DNA of 64,000 bases from Bacillota bacterium (GCA_023435305.1 JAEYRV010000055.1:62001-126000); one strand, 5' to 3'; shown: positions 8,756 to 17,677, numbered from the stretch's first letter. Numbers and translations are program-made. The notes: generated by a model not told the origin, from the sequence alone.

Positions 8756-9493
8756 TCAGGTATTTAGCCTTCTTTCAAGTATGGCCGCTACCTGCTCAAG
8801 CTGGGTCTGATCATTCACACCAAGCACCTCGTCGCTGTCCTGTGCCTTGAATATGCCCACTTTGTAACCCTTTGAAAGCATTATTTCCAAAGTATCGGTG
8901 ATATAATACTCTCCCTGGTCATTGTTGTTCTTCAGCAAATCCAGAGCTTCCGCCAGCTCGGCCGACGAGAATACATACATGCCGGAATTTATTTCATTGA
9001 TCGCTCTTTCAGCCTCGTTGGCATCCCGATGTTCAACGATCCTTTTGAAACTGCCTTCACCGTCCCTTACAATACGGCCGTATCCGGAAGGATCCTTCAC
9101 ATCCGCAGTAATCACAACTGCATGCAGCTTTTCACTGGTCAGATAATCAATGGCTTCTTTAATTGTCTTTGTAGAGATCAGCGGAGTATCGCCATACAGT
9201 ATGAGAATATACCCACCGTTTTCTATATAGCGCCGTGCCTGCCTTACAGCATGTCCTGTTCCCAGGCGCTGCTCCTGCAGCACATATTCGACCTTGTCGC
9301 CCATATACTCCATGACCTGCTCAGCCTTATGACCTACGATGGCAACACATTTTTCGACACCGGCATTCCGGGCCGCTTCATAGACCCATTCGATCATAGC
9401 CTTGCCGCAGACCTGATGCAGTACCTTGGCTTTGTCCGATTTCATCCTTTTACCCTCGCCGGCGGCAAGGATAAGAGCTGTTACATTTTTCAT
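8756..9493 (-). CDS. glmU: GlmU uridylyltransferase domain only (UDP-GlcNAc pyrophosphorylase)
   Basis: Nucleotidyltransferase that joins UTP and GlcNAc-1-phosphate to UDP-GlcNAc for cell wall synthesis. It has ALILAAGEGKRMKSDKAKVLH, QEQRLGTGHAVRQA, YGDTPLIS, EINSGMYVF and VLGVNDQTQLEQV. The protein is 245 aa, whereas GlmU is normally about 450 aa with a C-terminal left-handed beta-helix acetyltransferase. Here a TGA follows RRLNT at the point where the inter-domain linker begins, and only 71 nt separate it from prs, so the second domain is absent rather than frameshifted. GlcN-1-P acetylation must be done by another protein. Confidence 0.9.
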   Translation of the reverse strand: MKNVTALILAAGEGKRMKSDKAKVLHQVCGKAMIEWVYEAARNAGVEKCVAIVGHKAEQVMEYMGDKVEYVLQEQRLGTGHAVRQARRYIENGGYILILYGDTPLISTKTIKEAIDYLTSEKLHAVVITADVKDPSGYGRIVRDGEGSFKRIVEHRDANEAERAINEINSGMYVFSSAELAEALDLLKNNNDQGEYYITDTLEIMLSKGYKVGIFKAQDSDEVLGVNDQTQLEQVAAILERRLNT

Positions 9494-9621
9494 CTCATGC
9501 GATTCCTTTCAGGTTTCGCATATATTATCACACGTTTTAAGTTTTATTTCAACTTTATCGCTCATGGTTCCGCAGAAAATTTTCAGGTTCCTGAATTCCG
9601 GCTGGGTAATAAATTCCTTTA

Positions 9622-9657
9622 CAAAAATAAAAAGACACTTCTGTTAAAAGTGCCTTT
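9622..9657 (-). terminator. Intrinsic terminator after spoVG
   Basis: 10-bp stem (AAAGGCACTT / AAGTGTCTTT, arms 9648-9657 and 9631-9640) followed on the minus strand by TTATTTTTGT. It lies 7 nt after the spoVG stop and partially separates spoVG from glmU. Confidence 0.85.
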
Positions 9658-9663
9658 AAAGAT

Positions 9664-9930
9664 TTATTCTTCAGATGTTGTTGTCGAAACATATTTGTCG
9701 AGTATTGCTTTCTGAATTTTATCTCGCGTGACAGCATTGATCGGGTGTGCGATATCCTTGAATTCCCCGTCGGGAGTCTTTCTGCTGGGCATCGCTATGA
9801 ACAGTCCGCTCTGGCTCTCGATAACCTTGATATCATGTACGACGAATTCATTATCGAAGGTCACCGAAACTACCGCCTTCATTTTTCCCTCAACATCGAT
9901 CTTTCTGATGCGGACATCTGTGATTTCCAT
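9664..9930 (-). CDS. spoVG: SpoVG RNA/DNA-binding regulator
   Basis: Small nucleic-acid-binding regulator affecting septation and sporulation. 88 aa with the conserved MEITDVRIRKI start and the KTPDGEFKDIAHPI motif. The frame opens at a GTG at 9942, but AGGTGG lies 8 nt before the ATG at 9928-9930, which matches the family N-terminus exactly. A sigma-H-type promoter lies 41 nt upstream, as in Bacillus where spoVG is a classic sigma-H gene. Confidence 0.97.
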   Translation of the reverse strand: MEITDVRIRKIDVEGKMKAVVSVTFDNEFVVHDIKVIESQSGLFIAMPSRKTPDGEFKDIAHPINAVTRDKIQKAILDKYVSTTTSEE

Positions 9931-9970
9931 TTCTGCTACCACCTTTCCGTAATAAATATGTACTGTATAT

Positions 9971-9997
9971 ATTCTATATAAATTAACATATTCCTTC
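9971..9997 (-). promoter_or_regulatory. Sigma-H promoter of spoVG
   Basis: Minus strand GAAGGAATA (9989-9997), 11-nt spacer, ATAGAAT (9971-9977): a full match to RnAGGAwww-N11/12-RnnGAAT. Predicted start near 9964, leader about 34 nt. Confidence 0.8.
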
Positions 9998-10026
9998 TTA
10001 TTATTTAGCTTTTTTGTTATAACTCA

Positions 10027-10038
10027 CCATTATAATGG
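10027..10038. repeat. 12-bp perfect palindrome between purR and spoVG
   Basis: CCATTATAATGG, 30 bp upstream of the spoVG sigma-H -35. It contains TATAAT on both strands. Could be an operator or part of a weak promoter; nothing else supports a function. Confidence 0.3.
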
Positions 10039-10092
10039 AAAATTTATCTTTTGCAGAAAAAATATATTGACAGTCGCCCTGTTTTACACCGG

Positions 10093-10911
10093 TCACAAGG
10101 GTCTGCTGCTTGGTCTGATGACTGTCAGACCCGAGGCTTCGTCGACTTCGTGCAGCGTCAGCAGTGAGAAGCAGTCGCTGACAAGCTTTTTCTGCGGCTC
10201 CGCCGTTTGTACCAGCACGCCCGTGCCGGCCACCTCGCACTCAAACTCCCTGGCAAGATCCAGTATGCCCTTCGCTGTCCCGCCGCCTTTCATGAAGTCG
10301 TCAATGAAAAGTAGACGGGAATTGTGCTTCAGCGACCTCATAGACAGCACCATGGTCTGTATTTTTTTAGATGAGCCTGACACATAGTTGATATTTACCG
10401 ATGCGCCGTCTGTGGCCTCGTTGTAGTGGCGAACGATCACAAGCGGCTTGTTCAGGTATCTGGCGGTCATGAATGCCAAGGGTATCCCCTTTGTTTCAAC
10501 AGTTATGACATAATCGATGCCTTTATTGTAGAATGCCCCTGCAAAAAATTTCCCGATTTCCGACACTATGACCGGATCATATATAATGTCCAGCATATAA
10601 AGGTATCCGCCCGGCAAGATCCTCTCTTTTCTGGAAAGCTCAGAACTCAGCCCTTTAGCGAATTCATGTGCCGTATCCTGATCAGGCAGCGGTATATAGC
10701 GCACTCCCCCCGAGGCTCCCGGGATCGTCTCTATTATGCCGGCGCCTGTTTTTTCAAGAGAACCCCTGATAATATCTATATCCTCGCTGACTGAAGATTT
10801 TGCGCAGCCAAGCAGTTCAGTAAAATAGCCCAGCTGAAACATCTTCCCTGGAGATTCGCTCAATATTCTCTGCACTGCGGATACTCTTTCACTTCTTTGT
10901 AATTTTTCCAT
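10093..10911 (-). CDS. purR: Pur operon repressor PurR
   Basis: PRPP-responsive repressor of purine genes. 272 aa: N-terminal winged-helix domain (about 1-70, RSERVSAVQRILSESPGKMF, SSVSEDIDII) and a type I phosphoribosyltransferase-like domain with the PRPP loop LFIDDFMKGGGTAKGI. The ATG at 10909-10911 is chosen, with GAGGTGA 5 nt upstream; the frame extends to a TTG at 10932 without better support. Divergent from murC. The upstream region carries two inverted CGAAC motifs resembling PurBoxes, consistent with autoregulation. Confidence 0.95.
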   Translation of the reverse strand: MEKLQRSERVSAVQRILSESPGKMFQLGYFTELLGCAKSSVSEDIDIIRGSLEKTGAGIIETIPGASGGVRYIPLPDQDTAHEFAKGLSSELSRKERILPGGYLYMLDIIYDPVIVSEIGKFFAGAFYNKGIDYVITVETKGIPLAFMTARYLNKPLVIVRHYNEATDGASVNINYVSGSSKKIQTMVLSMRSLKHNSRLLFIDDFMKGGGTAKGILDLAREFECEVAGTGVLVQTAEPQKKLVSDCFSLLTLHEVDEASGLTVIRPSSRPL

Positions 10912-10955
10912 ATAACTCACCTCGGCGGACAATTCTGTTAATATAATATATTAAT

Positions 10956-10990
10956 CCGAACGATTAAACAATATATTTAATAAATGTTCG
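10956..10990. promoter_or_regulatory. Candidate PurBox pair upstream of purR
   Basis: TTAATCCGAACGATT contains CCGAAC at 10956-10961; an inverted copy CACGAACATTT lies at 10983-10992 on the other strand. The Bacillus PurBox is AWWWCCGAACWWT, normally as inverted pairs 16-17 nt apart; here the CGAA cores are 26 nt apart, about one helical turn more. Suggestive only. Confidence 0.4.
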
Positions 10991-11117
10991 TGTGACAGGT
11001 GCGCCGCACAAAAACTCCGGTCAAAATAAAGAAGTATACTATCTCTAAATCTCACACACCGGCATATTATATTAAATAATTGTCAAAGCTTACTTATGTG
11101 TGTTGCATGCTGTCTGT

Positions 11118-11146
11118 TTTACTTTTGCAAATAATTATTGTATGAT
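11118..11146 (+). promoter_or_regulatory. Sigma-A promoter of murC
   Basis: TTTACT (11118-11123), 17 nt, TATGAT (11141-11146). Predicted start near 11153, 25 nt before the murC start. Confidence 0.6.
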
Positions 11147-11177
11147 TTAGATATATCAATAAAAGGTCAAGGAGTGT

Positions 11178-12593
11178 TTGAATTTGCTGACAGACGGACT
11201 TTTAAGCTCCAAACAAATAAAGAGGGTGCACCTTACGGGTATCGGCGGCATAAGCATGAGCGGGCTGGCCGAAATACTCACCGATCTTGGCTACACCGTG
11301 ACCGGGTCTGACATGAAGCCTTCTTCAATCATACAAAAGCTCGACAGGATGGGCATAAAAACAATAATAGGACATGATGCGGAAAATGTTGCGGGAGCTG
11401 ATCTGCTGGTATATACAGCTGCGGTCAAGGCTGACAATCCGGAGCTGCTGGCAGCCGTAAAAGCCGGGATCCCATGTATTGACAGGGCGACTCTGCTTGG
11501 TGAGATAATGAAGAAATATCCCCGAAGCATTGCCGTATCAGGCACCCATGGCAAAACAACAACAACCTCGATGATATCGATGATAATGCTCGAGGAGGGA
11601 CTCGATCCTACGATCCACATAGGCGGAGAGCTTTGCGCCATAGGCGGGACAACAAGGATAGGCAGAAGCGATTTCTTTATAGCTGAGGCCTGTGAATATA
11701 CGGGCAGCTTCCTGAAATTCCATCCCAGACTCGAGGTAATATTGAATATTGAGTTTGATCATGCCGACTATTTCCGGGATATCGAAGATGTCAGAAACAC
11801 CTTCAGGGAATTTGCATCTCTTGTACCGGAGGACGGCTGTATTGTTGTAAACGCTGACGATCATAATGCAATGGATGTTATCAGTGACATTCACTGCAAC
11901 AAGGTGACCTACGGACTTAAGAGCACTGACTGCACCTGGAGCGCAAAGGATATCACTTTTGATGAAATGGGCTTCGCATCATACATACTGCTCTATCACG
12001 GTGAACAGGTAATGGAGATCAGGCTGAAGGTGCCCGGGCTGCACAATGTCAGCAATTCTCTTGCAGCGATTGCTGCCTGCTGCTTCATGGGCTGCAGTCC
12101 TGCCGCTGCCGCCAAGGCTTTCCAGAAGTTTGCCGGGACCTGCAGAAGATTTGAGATAAAGGGCGTCAGCGAAGGCATCACAGTAATTGATGACTATGCG
12201 CATCATCCATCTGAGATCGCGGCAACACTGAAGGCTGCGGTAAATTTCAGCCATGCCCGCATCTGGTGTGTATTCCAGCCTCATACCTATTCAAGGACAA
12301 AAAGCCTGATGAATGACTTCGTTAAATCATTTGACGATGCTGACATATTGATTCTGACAGATATCTATGCCGCCCGTGAAGCCGACAACGGGGAAGTAAG
12401 CTCAGCGCTGCTTGCCGACAGGATCACAAGGACGGGTAAAACAGTGATGTATATAAAAGATTTTGAGAATATAGCGGAATACCTTGATAAAAATGCCCAG
12501 CCCGGAGATATCATAATAACGATGGGCGCCGGAGACATATACAAGGTTGGAGAGCTCTTCCTGGAAGCAAGAAAAAAGCTGGCTGTCAGCTGA
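11178..12593 (+). CDS. murC: UDP-N-acetylmuramate-L-alanine ligase MurC
   Basis: Adds L-Ala to UDP-MurNAc, first step of the peptidoglycan stem peptide. 471 aa, full length. N-terminal UDP-binding Rossmann fold (HLTGIGGISMSGLAEIL, TGSDMKPS), central ATPase P-loop SGTHGKTTTTSM at about 121-132, EFDHADYF, and C-terminal domain with VIDDYAHHPSEI and VFQPHTYSRT. The first TTG (11178) is only 3 nt from AAGGAG; the TTG two codons later has 9-nt spacing, so the true start may be 11184. Divergent from purR. Confidence 0.96.
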   Translation: MNLLTDGLLSSKQIKRVHLTGIGGISMSGLAEILTDLGYTVTGSDMKPSSIIQKLDRMGIKTIIGHDAENVAGADLLVYTAAVKADNPELLAAVKAGIPCIDRATLLGEIMKKYPRSIAVSGTHGKTTTTSMISMIMLEEGLDPTIHIGGELCAIGGTTRIGRSDFFIAEACEYTGSFLKFHPRLEVILNIEFDHADYFRDIEDVRNTFREFASLVPEDGCIVVNADDHNAMDVISDIHCNKVTYGLKSTDCTWSAKDITFDEMGFASYILLYHGEQVMEIRLKVPGLHNVSNSLAAIAACCFMGCSPAAAAKAFQKFAGTCRRFEIKGVSEGITVIDDYAHHPSEIAATLKAAVNFSHARIWCVFQPHTYSRTKSLMNDFVKSFDDADILILTDIYAAREADNGEVSSALLADRITRTGKTVMYIKDFENIAEYLDKNAQPGDIIITMGAGDIYKVGELFLEARKKLAVS

Positions 12594-12615
12594 AATGATC
12601 ATTCGGATAACATTA

Positions 12616-12652
12616 AAGGGGCTGTCTCAAAAAGTACTTTGAGGCAGCCCTT
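12616..12652 (+). terminator. Bidirectional terminator between murC and fabZ
   Basis: About 15-bp stem (arms 12616-12631 and 12638-12652, GGGGCTGTCTCAA / TTGAGGCAGCCC) between convergent genes, T-rich on the plus side. Confidence 0.75.
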
Positions 12653-12659
12653 CGTTTGT

Positions 12660-13112
12660 CTATTTCTTGACTGAGGTCATTGCGAACCGGATCTCTCCTT
12701 CTGCTGCAACCTTTTCTTCGACCGTCGCCCTTACCTTTGCCTTTACTATACCCATCTTCGAAGATAATATTTCAGCTTCCAGGCGCAGGGTATCGCCCGG
12801 CATTACCTGCTTTTTGAACTTCATTTCATCTATGCTTGCAAACACCCCAAGCTTCGCTTCACTGCTCCCGTCACCGGCCTGTGCTGCTTCTGCATTGACA
12901 GCTATGCCTGCTGTCTGGGCCAGGGCTTCCACGATCAGTACTCCCGGCATGATCGGATATTCCGGGAAATGTCCCTGGAAAAAGGGTTCGTTTGCCGTCA
13001 CATTCTTTATTCCTACCGCACTTTTGCCCGGATCGATTTCAATGACCTTATCCACCAGCAGGAATGGATATCTGTGCGGTATTATCTTTCTGATATCAAT
13101 ATTTGTCAACAT
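12660..13112 (-). CDS. fabZ: 3-hydroxyacyl-ACP dehydratase FabZ
   Basis: Dehydrates beta-hydroxyacyl-ACP in fatty acid elongation; hot-dog fold. 150 aa. N-terminal IRKIIPHRYPFLLVDKVIEI, catalytic His48 in GHFPEYPIMPGVLIVEALAQ with Glu62. Slightly longer than average because of a loop AAQAGDGSSEAKLG. It stands alone, not beside other fab genes, convergent with murC. Confidence 0.93.
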   Translation of the reverse strand: MLTNIDIRKIIPHRYPFLLVDKVIEIDPGKSAVGIKNVTANEPFFQGHFPEYPIMPGVLIVEALAQTAGIAVNAEAAQAGDGSSEAKLGVFASIDEMKFKKQVMPGDTLRLEAEILSSKMGIVKAKVRATVEEKVAAEGEIRFAMTSVKK

Positions 13113-13171
13113 ATGTACACCTCATTCGTGAAATTTATCTGCAAAGCTTTGATGTATAATACACCAGCTTG

Positions 13172-13786
13172 TCACAGCACCTGATCAATGCCTGTATCCT
13201 GTTCCAGGGCACGGCAGTCCTTTACCAGCTCCGGCAATATCCTCTCCGCGAAATACCTGGCGCTGACAAGATCGGATTCCGCCAGCTTTTCGACTATCGA
13301 ATGATACTTATGTACGAAAGGCTGCAGATTGTTCAGCTTCACCTCGTTTACACACTCCATGATGGCATCGATATAATCCGCACATTTAAGTATTCTCCCC
13401 TCCAGGGTATCATCCTTGCCGTCAAACAGTATTTCCCTGTAAATGCTCTTGTAGGGTTCCTCCATACTCACAAGGAGGTTTTCCTCAACTATTTCCCGTT
13501 CCAGCAGGCTCAGCATATCCCTCAGCTGCTCATTCTTGTGCTTGACGGTACTGATTATATCACCGGTCATGGCCTCAACGACATCATGGTTCAGCAGTTT
13601 CTTGAACAGCTTGCTCCAGTCCACGGTATTTCCGTTCTCTTCCTCTATCAGCGCCAGCATCTGTCCGATCTGAGACACAAAGAAGGAATGCTCGCTGACG
13701 GTTGCCCTCTGGTGCATGAAGTCTGTCGACCACCGTCCCATATTATTCAGCTTTCGAACGGTCATAAGGTAATTGTGCAGTCCCAT
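13172..13786 (-). CDS. HD-domain phosphohydrolase, YfbR-like
   Basis: HD-superfamily metal-dependent phosphohydrolase resembling the YfbR 5'-deoxynucleotidase group. 204 aa. Metal ligands are visible in order: SEHSFFVSQIGQM (His), LLNHDVVEAMTGDIISTVK (HD; this block with TGD and VK is the YfbR-like signature) and KCADYIDAI (Asp). The ATG at 13784-13786 follows GGAGGA by 5 nt; the frame runs on to 13819 without support. Substrate cannot be read from sequence. Divergent from the ABC exporter. Confidence 0.8.
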   Translation of the reverse strand: MGLHNYLMTVRKLNNMGRWSTDFMHQRATVSEHSFFVSQIGQMLALIEEENGNTVDWSKLFKKLLNHDVVEAMTGDIISTVKHKNEQLRDMLSLLEREIVEENLLVSMEEPYKSIYREILFDGKDDTLEGRILKCADYIDAIMECVNEVKLNNLQPFVHKYHSIVEKLAESDLVSARYFAERILPELVKDCRALEQDTGIDQVL

Positions 13787-13922
13787 AAGCTTCCTCCCCT
13801 CACTGTGAGGTAATATCAAACAACTGTCGGATTAATCCGTATACTACTATATTATACCAGAGGAACATATTCAAATACAGAATGTTATGCGGTAAGAAAA
13901 ATATATGTCCGTCAGGCAGAAA

Positions 13923-13931
13923 TGGTATAAT
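13923..13931 (+). promoter_or_regulatory. Extended -10 promoter of the ABC exporter operon
   Basis: TGGTATAAT (TGnTATAAT) at 13923-13931; no strong -35. Predicted start near 13938, leader about 28 nt. Confidence 0.5.
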
Positions 13932-13965
13932 ATTTTCATAAAATCGGAACAGGCGGAGAACATTT

Positions 13966-15738
13966 ATGGGTACATTAAAATATATTGGCGACCTGCTGCT
14001 GAAGCACAAATACAAATATGTACTGGGTATCATATTTCTGATATGCGTTGATGTCCTTCAGCTTATAACGCCATGGATACTGGGCGAAGCGACAAACAGC
14101 GTAGAGAGCGGTGCTCTGACAAGGGAGGCCCTTGCAGAATTCGCTATAGCTCTTGCACTGACAGCGACAGGCATAGCGGTGTTCAGATTTCTTTTCAGAT
14201 ACACACTCTATGGAGTATCAAGATCCGTGGAGCTATCCTTCAGAAACAGGCTGTATGCTCACCTTCAAAAGCTTTCAGTCAACTGGTTCAACACACATAA
14301 GACCGGCGACCTGATGGCTCATGCCACAAACGATATGAATAATGTAACGATGGCAACAGGCCAGGGCATCATATTTGCTGTAGACTGCCTGCTTGTGCCC
14401 GTCGCCGCTCTTGTAATGATGTGGCGGACCGGAGGCTTCACTCTGACTGCCGCCAGCTTTGCTCCGCTGCTGCTGTTAAGCGTCGTGACCTTTTTCTTCA
14501 TGAAGATCATGCAGAGCTCTGTTCAAAAGCAACAGGAAGCTTTTTCACATCTGACCGAGACAGCCAGAGAGAATTTTTCGGGGATCAGGGTCATCAAATC
14601 CTTTGTACAGGAGGAGAAGGAAATCGAGCGCTTCAGAGAGGCCAACGAGATAAACAGGCGTGCCAACCTGAAATTCATCCGGCTGATGAGCATGATGTTT
14701 CCATCTGTAATGCTGGTAGCCTCCCTTTCCTTTGTCATAGCTCTCTGGTACGGCGGACTGCTGGTTATCCGGGGCACAATAGATCTGGGCAGCTTCGTTG
14801 CGTTCAACAGCTACCTAGGCATGCTCATCTGGCCTATCACAGCGCTGGGCTGGGTCGTAAACATTTTTGAGCGGGGCAGTGTTTCACTAAAAAGAATAAA
14901 TGCAATAATAGACGAGAAGCCTGAGATCGAGGATAAATATAACGAGGGGTCAAACCCCGCAGGATCCGGCACACCTACGCCGCTGACAGATGTCAGTCTC
15001 GAGTTCAGGAATCTTACATTTACATATCCCGGCAGTGAAACTCCCGTATTGGAGGATATCAGCTTTACTCTGGCAAAGGGCAGCACTCTTGCTATTGTCG
15101 GGAGGACCGGCAGCGGCAAGTCAACATTGATAAACCTCATTCCCCGTCTTTTGTCAGTACCCGACGGAAGTATTTTCATAGGCGGCAGAGACATAAACGA
15201 CATACCACTATCGCAGCTGAGAAGCAGTATAGGCTTTGTTCCACAGGATACCTTTCTCTTTTCTGACACTATCCGCAGCAATATTGATTTCTACCGCGGC
15301 TTTGACATGGATGAGATAGAAAGGGCTTCAAAAACAGCTCGTCTCTATGATAATATCATGGAATTTCCAAGGCAGTTTGACACAGTAGTGGGCGAGAGAG
15401 GGGTCACACTTTCCGGCGGCCAGAAGCAAAGGACAGCTATCGCAAGAGCTGTGCTGGATTCACCGTCGATCCTCATCCTGGACGACTGCCTGTCGGCAGT
15501 TGATGCAAAGACAGAGGAAAGCATACTTCGGGATCTTAAAACTTTGATGAAACAAAGAACCAGCATAATAGTTTCCCACAGGATATCGGCAGTCAGGGAC
15601 GCAGACGAGATAATAGTCCTTGATGAAGGCAGGATCATTGAAAGAGGCAGCCACACATCGCTGCTCAGTATGAACGGCTATTACCATGATCTGTATAACA
15701 GGCAGCTTCTTGCCGATGAGATAGAGGAGGCGGAATAA
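13966..15738 (+). CDS. Heterodimeric ABC exporter, subunit with degenerate catalytic site (YheI/BmrC-like)
   Basis: Half-transporter of 590 aa: six-helix ABC type I exporter domain (about 15-310) and a nucleotide-binding domain (about 340-580) with Walker A VGRTGSGKSTLI, signature LSGGQKQR, Walker B ILILDDCLSAVD and H-loop IVSHR. The residue after Walker B is Asp instead of the catalytic Glu (LDD rather than LDE). This marks it as the non-catalytic partner of a heterodimer whose partner is encoded 1 nt downstream. Likely a multidrug or lipid/peptide exporter; substrate not evident. Confidence 0.93.
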   Translation: MGTLKYIGDLLLKHKYKYVLGIIFLICVDVLQLITPWILGEATNSVESGALTREALAEFAIALALTATGIAVFRFLFRYTLYGVSRSVELSFRNRLYAHLQKLSVNWFNTHKTGDLMAHATNDMNNVTMATGQGIIFAVDCLLVPVAALVMMWRTGGFTLTAASFAPLLLLSVVTFFFMKIMQSSVQKQQEAFSHLTETARENFSGIRVIKSFVQEEKEIERFREANEINRRANLKFIRLMSMMFPSVMLVASLSFVIALWYGGLLVIRGTIDLGSFVAFNSYLGMLIWPITALGWVVNIFERGSVSLKRINAIIDEKPEIEDKYNEGSNPAGSGTPTPLTDVSLEFRNLTFTYPGSETPVLEDISFTLAKGSTLAIVGRTGSGKSTLINLIPRLLSVPDGSIFIGGRDINDIPLSQLRSSIGFVPQDTFLFSDTIRSNIDFYRGFDMDEIERASKTARLYDNIMEFPRQFDTVVGERGVTLSGGQKQRTAIARAVLDSPSILILDDCLSAVDAKTEESILRDLKTLMKQRTSIIVSHRISAVRDADEIIVLDEGRIIERGSHTSLLSMNGYYHDLYNRQLLADEIEEAE

Positions 15739-15739
15739 A

Positions 15740-17554
15740 ATGGCGGACGATAACAACCTGGAAAACACCGGCTTTGAGGAAGAGGAGCTGGAAGCAAAGG
15801 CGTACGATTCCCGCCTGATGAAAAGGCTGCTGAAGTTTGCGGCAAAATACTGGCACCTGTTTCTGGCAGCACTGATACTTCTTTTTGCATCGACGGCTGC
15901 AGACCTGGCAAGGCCTTATCTGATGGGCATCACCATCGATGAGTTCATTAAGAAGGGTGACGTCGGCTCGCTGAACAAAATGGGAGTTTATTTCATGCTG
16001 CTGGTGTTTGGGGCCTTTATATTCAATCTGCTTCAGATCTATGTCCTCAGCTATGCAGGTCAGTCCATTATATTCAATATCCGTCAGTTGCTGTTTTCAC
16101 ACCTGCAGAAAATGCCGCTGTCCTTCTATGACAAAAACCCCATCGGCAGGCTGGTCACAAGGGTCACCAACGACACCGAGACCCTTAACGATATGTACAC
16201 CAATGTACTGGTCACATTGATAAAGGATTTCGCTATACTGGCCGGTACTATCGTGATCATGTTCCGGCTGGATGTGAAAATGACGCTGATCTCTCTTGCC
16301 GTCATGCCTGTCGTTGTTATCCTCACCGTACTTTTCAGGGTCAGGATCAGAAAGGTGTACAGAAATGTAAGGACCTCTCTGGCAAAAATAAATTCCGCTA
16401 TTTCGGAAAACATATCGGGAATGCGAATTATCCAGTTATTTGGCAAGGAGAAAGAAAACTATGCAGCATTCAATGAAACAGGGAAAAAATATCACAGAGC
16501 TGTAATGAGCGAAGTCGTCACCTTCGGCCTGTTCCGTCCCGTGATCGAAATGCTTTCATATATTACCATAGCGCTTCTGATATGGTTCGGCGGACTGAAA
16601 ATACTCGATGGAACTCTTACGTTTGGTATTTATTATGCCTTTGTCAACTATATAGGCATGCTCTTCCAGCCCATAAACGATCTGGCTGAAAAATACAACA
16701 TCCTGCAATCCTCCATGGCGGCCTCCGAGAGGATATTCCTCATACTGGATGCACCGGTGGAGGACGATTCGGGAACGATCCATTTCAGCAACGGCATAAA
16801 GGGCGAAATAGAGTTCAGAAATGTCTGGTTTGCCTACAGCGGTGAAGACTGGGTGCTGCGGGACATCTCCTTCAGGGTCCCGGCAGGTGAGACCGTGGCG
16901 ATCGTAGGTGCCACAGGTGCGGGCAAGACCTCGATCATCAGCCTGCTCAGCAGGCTTTATGAGATACAGAAGGGTGATATTCTGATCGACGGCGTCAATA
17001 TCAGGGACATAAGCAAGGATGATCTCAGAAGAATGACAGGTGTGGTGCTGCAGGATGTCTTCCTGTTCAGCGGCAAGCTGAAGGATAACATCAGACTCAG
17101 CGAGGCAGACATCAGCGATGAAAAAATAAGAGAAGCTGCAAGCTACGTGAATGCCGACGGCTTCATCAGCAAGCTCCCTCAGGGCTACGAAACTGAAGTA
17201 ATGGAGCGCGGCTCCACATTCTCCTCAGGGCAGCGTCAACTTCTGGCCTTCGCCAGGGCCCTTGCCTTCGACCCGGCTATTCTTGTACTGGACGAAGCAA
17301 CCTCCAACATCGATACGGAGACGGAGCTGCTTATACAGGATGCTCTAGGAAAACTCACCAGGAACCGTACAACAGTAGTTATTGCCCACAGGCTTTCAAC
17401 AATACAGCACGCAGACAACATAATCGTGCTGCATAAGGGTAAGGTCAGAGAGTCAGGCAATCATCAGGAACTGCTGGCTAAGAGGGGTATGTATTATTCT
17501 CTGTATCTGCTGCAGTACCAGAAGGATGATAACATAACTGCCATAACTTCATAA
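15740..17554 (+). CDS. Heterodimeric ABC exporter, catalytic subunit (YheH/BmrD-like)
   Basis: Partner half-transporter, 604 aa, with an acidic N-terminal extension of about 20 residues before the membrane domain. The nucleotide-binding domain has Walker A VGATGAGKTSII, Walker B ILVLDEATSNID with catalytic Glu, H-loop VIAHR, but a changed signature motif FSSGQRQL instead of LSGGQ. With the Asp in the partner Walker B this gives one consensus and one degenerate ATP site, the pattern known from BmrCD and TM287/288. Its start overlaps the RBS GGAGG inside the end of the first gene, so the two are translationally coupled. Confidence 0.94.
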   Translation: MADDNNLENTGFEEEELEAKAYDSRLMKRLLKFAAKYWHLFLAALILLFASTAADLARPYLMGITIDEFIKKGDVGSLNKMGVYFMLLVFGAFIFNLLQIYVLSYAGQSIIFNIRQLLFSHLQKMPLSFYDKNPIGRLVTRVTNDTETLNDMYTNVLVTLIKDFAILAGTIVIMFRLDVKMTLISLAVMPVVVILTVLFRVRIRKVYRNVRTSLAKINSAISENISGMRIIQLFGKEKENYAAFNETGKKYHRAVMSEVVTFGLFRPVIEMLSYITIALLIWFGGLKILDGTLTFGIYYAFVNYIGMLFQPINDLAEKYNILQSSMAASERIFLILDAPVEDDSGTIHFSNGIKGEIEFRNVWFAYSGEDWVLRDISFRVPAGETVAIVGATGAGKTSIISLLSRLYEIQKGDILIDGVNIRDISKDDLRRMTGVVLQDVFLFSGKLKDNIRLSEADISDEKIREAASYVNADGFISKLPQGYETEVMERGSTFSSGQRQLLAFARALAFDPAILVLDEATSNIDTETELLIQDALGKLTRNRTTVVIAHRLSTIQHADNIIVLHKGKVRESGNHQELLAKRGMYYSLYLLQYQKDDNITAITS

Positions 17555-17573
17555 CCGCCGCACAGTTTATCAT

Positions 17574-17613
17574 AAAAAGCAGAGGGATGTAATTTGCCAC
17601 GCCCTCTGCTTTT
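17574..17613 (+). terminator. Bidirectional terminator, ABC exporter and ssb
   Basis: 12-bp perfect stem (AAAAGCAGAGGG / CCCTCTGCTTTT, arms 17575-17586 and 17602-17613) between convergent genes; T-runs on both strands. Confidence 0.9.
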
Positions 17614-17677
17614 CGCATGTCTATGCCATATAGATACTTTATAGTTTATCAAAAACATTCACGCAATGGCAGCTATC

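Noticed and set aside
8756..8760. Frameshift explanation for the short glmU
   Set aside because: Only 71 nt separate its stop from prs, too short to hold the missing 200-residue domain in any frame.
10068..10127. purR terminator
   Set aside because: TGACAGTC/GACTGTCA arms pair with T-rich tail, but the loop exceeds 40 nt and one arm is within the coding end; too weak to list.
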